This document shows positions 26,582-33,963 of a stretch of DNA of 64,000 nucleotides, one piece after another. How positions within the stretch are numbered: position 1 is the first letter of the stretch; each line of letters begins with the position of its first letter. This DNA is from Bifidobacterium psychraerophilum. Its GTDB lineage: Bacteria > Actinomycetota > Actinomycetes > Actinomycetales > Bifidobacteriaceae. Location: the NCBI RefSeq assembly GCF_000741705.1, contig NZ_JGZI01000008.1, forward strand, positions 186,001-250,000, in the 5' to 3' direction. A model generated the notes under the pieces. That model did not search any database and had not been told where the DNA came from. It was given only the letters and a program-made list of their open reading frames with translations. Both the position numbers and the translations under genes were made by a program.

Positions 26582-27721
26582 ATGACGGATTCATCGACGC
26601 CTACGGTTAACGGGGTCCCGGGCGGTCCACAGGGTGTGGGGCAGCCAGATGGGAAGCAACCCGGTGGGAAGAAGGGCGCAGGCCGCGTTATCGCCACGGT
26701 GGTGGCGGTGCTGGTGGTGCTGGCGATTGTGGCAGGAGTGGGCTGGTTCGTGAAGAACCGTCAATCCACCGCATCGGCCGAAGGCACGACCGGGGCGGCC
26801 AAACCCGTGATCGCGGTTTCGGCCAGAACCACCGACTCCGATTATTACGTGCAATGGCTCAACGGGGTGAAAAAGGAAGCCGCGAGAATCGGCGCGACCT
26901 TGAAGATCTATGATGCCAACGGCGACGACAGTCAGCAGATCCTCGACATCGAATCCGCGACGGCACTTAAACCGGCGGCGATCCTGGTCGATCACGGTCT
27001 GGAGGGAATCGAGCCGAATGTGAAGAAGGCTCTTGATGCGGGAATCCCGGTTGTGGGCTTCGATTCGGTCATCAGCGACAGTAGGGCGATCTCCGTATCC
27101 CAGTCGGACGAGAAGCTGTCGAAATTGGCCACCGATCGTCTGGTCAAGGACACCGACGGCAAGGCGACGGTCATCTACGCCTATGTGGCGGGCTTCGCAC
27201 CACTGGATGCGCGTAACAAGGTGTGGGAGAGCGTCAAGAAGGCGAATCCCGGCATCAAACAGGTCGCGCAGGTAGGCGTCGTCAATGATTCCACGGCGCA
27301 GCAGACCGCGGAGCAGGTCAAGGCCTCCTTGCAGGCCCACCCGGATACGACGGTGGTGTTCGCCCCCTATGACGAATTCGCGAAGGGTGCCACGCAGGCG
27401 GTCGAGGAACTTGGACTCACCGGCAAGGTCAAGGTGTATGGCGTGGATATCTCCGATGCCGATATAGCGGTGCTGGGTAAGACCGATAGCCCGTGGGTGC
27501 TGACCGCGACGACCGATCCGTCCAATGTGGGGGCCGTCGCCATTCGCACGGCATTCCGGGCGGGTGAAGGCAAGCAGACCACCAAGGATGTGTTGGTGCC
27601 TCCCGCCTTGGTAACAGCCGAAGAGATCCGTAAGAACAAGATCAGCAGTGTGTCCCAGTTGGTGAAGTACTTCCCGAGTCTGGTGACGGACGATATCTCT
27701 CCCGTCGCCGAAGCGAAGTAA
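26582..27721 (+). CDS. Sugar-type ABC transporter substrate-binding protein, membrane-anchored; candidate methylthioribose binder
   Basis: 379 residues from ATG 26582 with GGGGGAG upstream. A Gly/Pro-rich cytoplasmic N terminus of about 35 residues is followed by one membrane segment (ATVVAVLVVLAIVAGVGWFV). The extracellular domain is of the periplasmic-binding type I fold used for ribose or xylose (VSARTTDSDYYVQWLNGV, ILVDHGLEGIEPNVKKALDAGIPVVGFDS). There is no lipobox Cys, so it is held by an uncleaved anchor instead of a lipid. It heads an operon with ATPase, permease, methylthioribose kinase-isomerase and a RuBisCO-like protein; binding of methylthioribose is inferred from that. Confidence 0.85.
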   Translation: MTDSSTPTVNGVPGGPQGVGQPDGKQPGGKKGAGRVIATVVAVLVVLAIVAGVGWFVKNRQSTASAEGTTGAAKPVIAVSARTTDSDYYVQWLNGVKKEAARIGATLKIYDANGDDSQQILDIESATALKPAAILVDHGLEGIEPNVKKALDAGIPVVGFDSVISDSRAISVSQSDEKLSKLATDRLVKDTDGKATVIYAYVAGFAPLDARNKVWESVKKANPGIKQVAQVGVVNDSTAQQTAEQVKASLQAHPDTTVVFAPYDEFAKGATQAVEELGLTGKVKVYGVDISDADIAVLGKTDSPWVLTATTDPSNVGAVAIRTAFRAGEGKQTTKDVLVPPALVTAEEIRKNKISSVSQLVKYFPSLVTDDISPVAEAK

Positions 27722-27739
27722 GGACGGCGCATACAGCAT

Positions 27740-29344
27740 ATGTCGGATGCATTGCATGGGGGGACGGGCGTCGGAAGCGTCCGGAAGGTGGAGACTCCCG
27801 CTCCGGACGGCACACCCGGCACCGGGCATGAGGTGCTGAGAGTCGAAGGCATCGTGAAGCATTTCGGTGCCACGAAGGCGCTTCGCGGCGTTGATTTCAC
27901 GCTGAACAGCGGTGAGATCCTGGCGCTCGTGGGTGCCAATGGCGCGGGGAAGTCGACGCTGACCTCGATACTCTCGGGAATCGTCGAAGCCAGCGAAGGG
28001 CGCCTCGTCGTCGAAGGCAGGGAGGTCAGGCTCACCTCGATTCTCGATGCCTCGCAGGCCGGTATCGAAACGATCGTCCAATCCTTCGATGAGGCGCTGT
28101 TCCCGGGGCAGACCGTGGGCGACAATCTTGCGTTCCCCATGTTGGTGCAGCACAAGCTCGGTGCCTTCCCCGGTCCCCAGGCCATCAGACGGGCGGCGGC
28201 CGAAGTCGCCAAAGGGGTGATCGACATCCCGCTCAATACGGCGATGAGGGAACTCGATGCCTCCGAAAGGCAGCGGGTGCTTATCGCGCGTGCGCTGTTC
28301 ACGCGCCCGAAAATACTCATACTCGATGAGCCCACGGCCTCCTTGGATATCGGGGAGAGCAGAAGGCTGCATGAGCGTATCCGGGCACTCGCCGATTCGG
28401 GCACCGCGATCATCTACATCTCCCATCACATGAAGGAAGTGGCGGATATCTGCGACAGGGCCGTGGTCCTGCGGGATGGCGCGAAGGTGGGGGAATACCG
28501 TGCGCCCCTGGACATCGCCCAGATCATCCGGGCGATGCTGGGCAAAAGCGTCGAGGTGACCCAGGACGGCACACATGGTCCCGCGGCGCAGGATGGCGGA
28601 CGGGCCCAGGGCCAGCCCGAAGCGGATGGAGACATCGTGCTGAAGCTGAGGGACTTCCGCATATTCACGGACGGCGAATCGGTCAACCTCGATCTGCGTG
28701 AGGGGGAGACCCTGGGAATCACGGGCTTGATCGGCGCCGGGAAGACCGAACTGCTCTCGCAGATCGTCGGAGCTTCGCCCCTGATCGGCGGGACGATCAC
28801 ATGGCGGAATGAATCCTTCAATCCACGCGATACCGGCGAGGCGATCGCCGCGGGAATCGGATATGTACCCGAAAACCGCCAGAGTGACGCGGAGATACCC
28901 CTGTGGTCGGTCGAGGACAATCTGGTGTTTCCGGATCTGAAACGCTACCGTTCCCGTTCCGGCTTCATCAATCCTTCGGCGATACGTCGGAGCAGTGAAG
29001 CCATCATCGCGCGGATGGGTATCGTGGGCTCCTCGGATGCCCGTATCGAATCGCTCTCAGGCGGCAATCGCCAGAAGGTCATGATCGGGAGGTGGTTCGC
29101 CGCCGGGTCGAAGCTTCTGGTCATGGATGAGCCCTTCAGAGGCGTCGATATCGGTGCCAGATCAGACATAGCGACGCAACTGCGGGCTGCGGGGACGGCG
29201 ATCGTCGCATCCAGCGACCCCGATGAAATCCTCCAGGTGGCCGACCGCATCATCGTGCTGTCACATGGAGCGATCGTTGCCGAAACCAGCGCCGTCGGCA
29301 TGACGAGTGGTGAACTTTCCGAACTTATAGCGACAGGAGCTTGA
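27740..29344 (+). CDS. Sugar ABC transporter ATPase with two nucleotide-binding domains (RbsA-like)
   Basis: 534 residues. The first ATPase domain has Walker A GANGAGKST and Walker B LILDEPTASLD, but its signature is LDASERQR in place of LSGGQ. The second has GLIGAGKTE, LSGGNRQK and LVMDEPFRGVD. Duplicated ATPases of this kind serve ribose-class importers, with asymmetry between halves being common. The gene starts 18 bases after the binding-protein gene and ends 6 bases before the permease. By operon context it powers uptake of methylthioribose or a related pentose. Confidence 0.9.
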   Translation: MSDALHGGTGVGSVRKVETPAPDGTPGTGHEVLRVEGIVKHFGATKALRGVDFTLNSGEILALVGANGAGKSTLTSILSGIVEASEGRLVVEGREVRLTSILDASQAGIETIVQSFDEALFPGQTVGDNLAFPMLVQHKLGAFPGPQAIRRAAAEVAKGVIDIPLNTAMRELDASERQRVLIARALFTRPKILILDEPTASLDIGESRRLHERIRALADSGTAIIYISHHMKEVADICDRAVVLRDGAKVGEYRAPLDIAQIIRAMLGKSVEVTQDGTHGPAAQDGGRAQGQPEADGDIVLKLRDFRIFTDGESVNLDLREGETLGITGLIGAGKTELLSQIVGASPLIGGTITWRNESFNPRDTGEAIAAGIGYVPENRQSDAEIPLWSVEDNLVFPDLKRYRSRSGFINPSAIRRSSEAIIARMGIVGSSDARIESLSGGNRQKVMIGRWFAAGSKLLVMDEPFRGVDIGARSDIATQLRAAGTAIVASSDPDEILQVADRIIVLSHGAIVAETSAVGMTSGELSELIATGA

Positions 29345-29350
29345 AGCACC

Positions 29351-30340
29351 ATGGCAGATATCAGAACCGTCATCTATAAATATGGTCTTCTGGCTTTATT
29401 CGCGTTGATCATCGTGTTCTTCTTCACGGCCTTGCCGGCGTTCGGCACATTGCAGAATCTGTATGTGATTCTCCAATCGGTCGCCGTCACTGCGATCGTT
29501 GCCCTTGGAGTCACGGTCTCGATGACCGTCGGTGGTTTCGACCTGGCTGTCGGCTCCACGGTTTCGCTCTCGGTCATGGTCGTTGCGGCCGCGCAGATCT
29601 ATCACGGCCTCGGCATCGTCTGGGCTGTGGTGCTCGGCCTCGCCGCCGGGCTTTTGGTCGGATTCACCAGCGGGGCGCTTATCGTCTATGCAAGGATCCC
29701 CGACATGCTGGCCACCTTGGGGTCGATGTTCGTGTATTCGGGATTGTCGCTGATCCTGACGGCAGGAAAATCGGTTTCCACCGGGAACGGATACAACGGT
29801 CAGGCCGCCAAGGGAAACTGGGATCCCAAGTTGCTGTGGATCGGCACCGGAACGGTTTTCAGCATCCCCTTCTCCATCATCCTGGCCGTTGTGGCCACAA
29901 TCGTCGTGGTGCTCTTCCTCGGCAGGACGCGCACGGGTCGCATTCTCGAAGCGGTCGGCAACAACCCGAGGGCCGCGCGTCTGGCCGGCGTGCGTACCGG
30001 GCGATACCGGATTCTGGCCTACATGATCTCAGGCCTGCTCTCAGCACTGGGGGGCATCGTTCTGGTGGCGCGCGTCGGCAGGGGTGACATCAACGTGGGC
30101 AGCAGCTATCTGCTTGAGGCGGTCGCCGCGACGCTGATCGGATACGCGGTCCTTGGCGCCAACCGTCCGAATCCGCTCGGCACTGCTGTCGGCGCCTTAT
30201 TCGTGGGTGTGGTGGTCAATGGCCTGACGATGTTCAACGTGCCGTATTTCACGCAGGATTTCATCAAAGGCGCTCTGCTGGTGGTGGCGCTGATAGTCAG
30301 TTTCTCGAAGATATTCAATACGAGACAGCAGGAGGATTAG
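29351..30340 (+). CDS. Ribose-type ABC transporter permease
   Basis: 329 residues with about nine or ten membrane segments; the cytoplasmic coupling segment EAVGNNPRAARLAGVRTGRYRILAYMISGLLSALGG is the RbsC-family signature. A single permease gene implies a homodimer. AGGAG precedes the ATG. The next gene starts three bases after its stop, so transport and kinase genes are tightly coupled. Confidence 0.92.
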   Translation: MADIRTVIYKYGLLALFALIIVFFFTALPAFGTLQNLYVILQSVAVTAIVALGVTVSMTVGGFDLAVGSTVSLSVMVVAAAQIYHGLGIVWAVVLGLAAGLLVGFTSGALIVYARIPDMLATLGSMFVYSGLSLILTAGKSVSTGNGYNGQAAKGNWDPKLLWIGTGTVFSIPFSIILAVVATIVVVLFLGRTRTGRILEAVGNNPRAARLAGVRTGRYRILAYMISGLLSALGGIVLVARVGRGDINVGSSYLLEAVAATLIGYAVLGANRPNPLGTAVGALFVGVVVNGLTMFNVPYFTQDFIKGALLVVALIVSFSKIFNTRQQED

Positions 30341-30343
30341 ACG

Positions 30344-32695
30344 ATGTCGACGCAGTTGCTGAATGAAGAAACGGTTCTTGATTACATATCCGGGCGTGAC
30401 GATCTGAATGCGGTTGTCGATGTGCGCAAGGCCACGGTCCGTGAAGTCGGTGACGGCAACCTCAATCTGCTCTTCCTCGTGCAGGACGGCACGCATGGTC
30501 TGGCGATCAAACAGACCCTGCCCTATGTGCGTTCCGACCATTCATGGAAGGTGACGGAGGACAGCATCTTCGCGGAGGCGCGCGGACTGGATGCGGCATC
30601 ACGCTACGCCGGCGCCTACGCGCCTGAATACTACGGCCTCGATGCCGAGCGGCGTCTGATCGTGGAGGAGGATCTGTCGGATTGGCAGGTCTGGCGACCG
30701 GCTCTCAGCGCGGGGAAGATCACGCCTCTGGCGGCCCGTGACACCGGCCGTTTCGTGGCCGAGCTGGCGTATCACACCTCATACTTCGGCCAAAGCGAGC
30801 AGGATGTGCAGCGGGCCGCTGCCCAGGCGGCCAATCCTGAATTGGAGCAGATCACCGAAGACCTGATCTTCACCGAGCCCTACTACGAGCATGTGCATAA
30901 CTCCTGGGACGCCAACGTCGACGACGCGGTATCCGCCTTGCGTAACGACGAGGTGAGAACACAGGTCGCAAAATTGAAATATGAATTCCTGACCAATGGC
31001 GAAGCGCTGATCCACGGTGATCTGCATACCAATTCCATATTCGTAAGAGATGATGGGCGGGATGCTGCGCAGACCCCCGATGAAGGCGCGCATGTCAAAA
31101 TATTCGACTACGAATTCGGTTTCTATGGCCCGGTCGCATTCGATATCGGCATCCTGTGGGGGAATTTCCTGATCGCCCAGGCACGTGAATTCGCCACGCT
31201 ACCAGCCGATCGTCGGCATGCGGGAGCGGAGGGCGAGTTTCTCGAATGGCTGTTGTCCTTATACGAGGAGTCATGGAGGGGCTTCGAGGGCGAGTTCCGA
31301 CGTCTGGCAACGCACACCAGCAACAGGATCTTCACCGAGGATTTCGTCAATCAGTGGATTGCCCGCACCCTGCGTCATGCCGTGGGCTTCGCCGGAGCTG
31401 AGGGCGTGCGTCGCACCATCGGCTGGGCGAAGGTGAGTGATATCGAGACCCTCGAAGGTGAGGAGAAGGACAGGGCCGTGCGCATCGTGCTGGCCGCCTC
31501 GCGAAGGCTTCTTGAAGGCTTCGAACACATCGTGTCCTCATCGGATGTCGCCGCCATCGTGCGGGAAACGGCTGCGAGTATCCAGGTGCGAAGCAGCGAT
31601 GGAGCGCTGTCTGACGGCCCGGGCATTCCCGGAAGCGGCAAGAGTCCGCAAGCACGCCCTTCGGAAGCATTGAGGTCGCTGCGCTGGGTCGATACCGATC
31701 AAGGCGGTGCATTGCGCATCATCGATCAGCGGCGTCTGCCCGCATCGCTTGAGTACAGGAATCTGACCACGGTTGATGAGGTCATAGAATCCATCCGCAC
31801 CCTGGCTGTTCGCGGTGCGAATTCGATAGGCGCCGCGGGTGCCTTCGCATACGGTTTCGCGGTGCGCGACGGCATAGCCGCGGATGAGGCCTTCGACAAG
31901 GTGGTGGGCGCTCGCCCCACGGCCGTGACACTCAGACATGGCGTGCAATTGGCTGCTGAGCGTTATGAGAAGAATGGGGATTGGCGTGATGCCTTACGGG
32001 CCGGAGACGATATCATCGCCGCCGATGCCGATGAATGCAGACGCATCGGCGAAATCGGATCCCGTGAGCTCGCCGATGCCACCAATATCCTCACACATTG
32101 CAATACGGGCATCCTGGCGACTGCAGGTATCGGCACGGCACTCGGGGTGATCTACACCAAACATGCCAAAGGGCAGAAGGTGCACGCGTATTCGACCGAA
32201 ACGCGTCCCCTCCGTCAGGGTCTGCGATTGACGGCCTGGGAGTTGGGCCGCAACGGTGTGGCCGTGACCGCTCTGGTGGACGGGGCCGGTCCTGCCGCAC
32301 TGCACCAGGGGATTATCGATGCCGTCATCGTCGGTGCCGACCGGATAGCGGTCAATGGCGATACCGCCAATAAAATCGGCACATACAGCCTGGCGGTGGC
32401 CGCCAAGGAGAATGGAATCCCGTTCTACATCGCGGCGCCATTGTCCGCGATCGACCGAAACGCCGCTTCCGCAGAGGACATCCCGGTTGAGTTTCGTTCG
32501 GGCGAAGAGGTGCTTGATGCGCCCGGTGTGAATCAGAACCTGGACACATGGAATCCCGCCTTCGACGTCACCCCGGCGAAGCTGATCTCCGGAATCATCA
32601 CGCCCGAAGGTGTGCTCCGACCGCCTTTCGTGGATTCAATCGCCAAGGTCCTGGCGCCCGGGACGGCGCGTTCGGGCGATGGCGATCGCGCTTAG
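30344..32695 (+). CDS. mtnK/mtnA: Fused 5-methylthioribose kinase / 5-methylthioribose-1-phosphate isomerase
   Basis: 783 residues encoding two complete enzymes. Residues 1 to about 415 are MtnK (aminoglycoside-phosphotransferase fold): EVGDGNLNLLFLV, IKQTLPYVR, catalytic Asp226 in HGDLHTNSIF and metal-binding Asp255 in FDYEFGFYGPVAFDIG. A variable linker of about 30 residues follows. Residues from about 445 on are MtnA: RGANSIGAAGAFAYG, catalytic Cys586 in THCNTGILAT and Asp666 in VGADRIAVNGDTANKIGTY. The first half phosphorylates methylthioribose; the second converts the product to methylthioribulose-1-phosphate. AGGAGG precedes the ATG, three bases after the permease. Each enzyme is usually a separate protein, so the fusion is notable. 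Confidence 0.92.
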   Translation: MSTQLLNEETVLDYISGRDDLNAVVDVRKATVREVGDGNLNLLFLVQDGTHGLAIKQTLPYVRSDHSWKVTEDSIFAEARGLDAASRYAGAYAPEYYGLDAERRLIVEEDLSDWQVWRPALSAGKITPLAARDTGRFVAELAYHTSYFGQSEQDVQRAAAQAANPELEQITEDLIFTEPYYEHVHNSWDANVDDAVSALRNDEVRTQVAKLKYEFLTNGEALIHGDLHTNSIFVRDDGRDAAQTPDEGAHVKIFDYEFGFYGPVAFDIGILWGNFLIAQAREFATLPADRRHAGAEGEFLEWLLSLYEESWRGFEGEFRRLATHTSNRIFTEDFVNQWIARTLRHAVGFAGAEGVRRTIGWAKVSDIETLEGEEKDRAVRIVLAASRRLLEGFEHIVSSSDVAAIVRETAASIQVRSSDGALSDGPGIPGSGKSPQARPSEALRSLRWVDTDQGGALRIIDQRRLPASLEYRNLTTVDEVIESIRTLAVRGANSIGAAGAFAYGFAVRDGIAADEAFDKVVGARPTAVTLRHGVQLAAERYEKNGDWRDALRAGDDIIAADADECRRIGEIGSRELADATNILTHCNTGILATAGIGTALGVIYTKHAKGQKVHAYSTETRPLRQGLRLTAWELGRNGVAVTALVDGAGPAALHQGIIDAVIVGADRIAVNGDTANKIGTYSLAVAAKENGIPFYIAAPLSAIDRNAASAEDIPVEFRSGEEVLDAPGVNQNLDTWNPAFDVTPAKLISGIITPEGVLRPPFVDSIAKVLAPGTARSGDGDRA

Positions 32696-32731
32696 CGGCG
32701 CATCGCACAGTGATGTATGTGGATAGTCGTG

Positions 32732-32754
32732 TTCCTGTCTGCAGTGGACAGGAA
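32732..32754 (+). promoter_or_regulatory. Hairpin just upstream of the RuBisCO-like gene
   Basis: TTCCTGTC (32732-32739) pairs exactly with GACAGGAA (32747-32754) around a 7-base loop, ending a few bases before the ribosome binding site of the next gene. It may tune mRNA processing or translation between mtnK/mtnA and the RuBisCO-like gene. Confidence 0.45.
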
Positions 32755-32768
32755 GGAAAGGTGAAGGG

Positions 32769-33890
32769 ATGATGTCATCATCAGCAAGCATCGAGGTCGA
32801 ATACGAGATCCTCGGTGATGTCCGGGAGGCGCGGCAGCGAGCCGAATCGATCGCTGTTGAGCAGAGTCATGAGTTTCCCCGGGAATACGCACCCGCGAAA
32901 GCGGATCGTTCGCTTGGACGCCTCAGCAGTCTGGAGAATATCGATGACAACCGCGCCAGGGCGGTTATCTCATATCCGGAGGATCTCACCGCATTCGAAT
33001 TCCCCCAGCTGCTGGTGGTGCTGCTGGGCAATGCCTCGCTGCTGCCAGGTGTGCGCCTGACGGATATCCGCATCAGCGATGCCTTCGCGCAGGGGATCGG
33101 GGGAGGGCCGAAACTGGGTATCGATGGAATCAGAAGAGTCCTCGGGGTGCCGAGCAGGCCGTTATTGGCGACGGCGCTCAAGCCGGTGGGTCTCGATACC
33201 GAGGACATCGCCAAGGATGCCTATGATTGCGCATTCGGTGGTGTGGATGTCATCAAGGACGATCAGGGACTCGGCAACCAACGATGGTCGCCCTTCGCGC
33301 AACGGGTCCCGGCCGTGTCGCAGGCCATACGCGAGGCCAATGAACGCAGCGGGGGGCATAGTGTGTACCTGCCCTGCTTCAACCCGCCGATCGGTCATAT
33401 CCAGGAGCATGTGGATATCCTGCTGCGCAACCATGTGGGTGGATGTCTCGCGGTTCCTGGGATCACCGGATTCGATGTCATCGGATACCTTCGCGACAAT
33501 ACGCCTGAGGATTTCATCATCTACGCGCATCCCGCCTTCCTCGGCGGGTGGACGGCTTCGCCGGACCATGGCATTCGTGAAGACCTGCTTTTCGGCCATC
33601 TCCTGCGCCTGGCCGGTGCGGACTCCGTGATCTTCCCGAGCTTCGGAGGCCGTTTCACTTTCAGCAAGGAACAGTGCGGTCTGATCGCGCGCAAGGCACG
33701 GGACACTTTCGCCGGTCTCAACCGGTCCCTGCCTTCGCCTGGCGGCGGCATGTCCGTGGAGCGTATCCCGGAGCTTGTCGATTTCTATGGCAATGACACG
33801 ATGTTCCTCATCGGCGGTGCGCTTCATGCATCCGGGAGTCTGGCAGAGGGGGCCAGGAAGTTCCGCGAAGCGGCTGAACGCTTCTCATGA
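32769..33890 (+). CDS. RuBisCO-like protein (form IV), candidate methylthioribulose-1-phosphate isomerase
   Basis: 373 residues, shorter than true RuBisCO large subunits. LLATALKPVGL contains Lys138, matching the first active-site Lys. GGVDVIKDDQG contains Lys163 (the carbamylated Lys position), Asp164 and Asp165, but Gln166 where RuBisCO has the metal ligand Glu. HPAFLGGW and the phosphate-binding SPGGGMS are present; the loop 6 Lys is not visible. Form IV proteins do not fix CO2. Members act either as the MtnW enolase of aerobic methionine salvage or as the isomerase of the MTA-isoprenoid shunt. No MtnX, MtnB or MtnD is nearby, whereas a cupin and MetY are, so the isomerase role is favoured. 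Confidence 0.88.
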   Translation: MMSSSASIEVEYEILGDVREARQRAESIAVEQSHEFPREYAPAKADRSLGRLSSLENIDDNRARAVISYPEDLTAFEFPQLLVVLLGNASLLPGVRLTDIRISDAFAQGIGGGPKLGIDGIRRVLGVPSRPLLATALKPVGLDTEDIAKDAYDCAFGGVDVIKDDQGLGNQRWSPFAQRVPAVSQAIREANERSGGHSVYLPCFNPPIGHIQEHVDILLRNHVGGCLAVPGITGFDVIGYLRDNTPEDFIIYAHPAFLGGWTASPDHGIREDLLFGHLLRLAGADSVIFPSFGGRFTFSKEQCGLIARKARDTFAGLNRSLPSPGGGMSVERIPELVDFYGNDTMFLIGGALHASGSLAEGARKFREAAERFS

Positions 33891-33895
33891 TGAAA

Positions 33896-33938
33896 GGCTC
33901 GGCTTGGGATTCATACCTGCCGAATCCCAAGCCGAGCC
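33896..33938. terminator. Bidirectional terminator after the RuBisCO-like gene
   Basis: Bases 33896-33912 pair perfectly with 33922-33938 (17-bp stem, 9-base loop) between convergent genes. It ends the importer/mtnK-mtnA/RLP operon and the second ABC exporter operon on the other strand. Confidence 0.9.
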
Positions 33939-33963
33939 ATCCGATTGCCTGATGCGGTGCTTC

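Noticed and set aside
26591-28576. A 661-codon open frame on the minus strand across the ABC importer genes
   Set aside because: It is antisense to two well-supported transporter genes, its product is rich in Arg/His/Gly/Asp with no domain pattern, and such shadows are expected from high-GC codon use.
32769-33890. True RuBisCO able to fix CO2
   Set aside because: The protein is about 100 residues short, lacks the loop 6 Lys pattern, has Gln for the metal-ligand Glu, and sits in a methylthioribose operon with no phosphoribulokinase.
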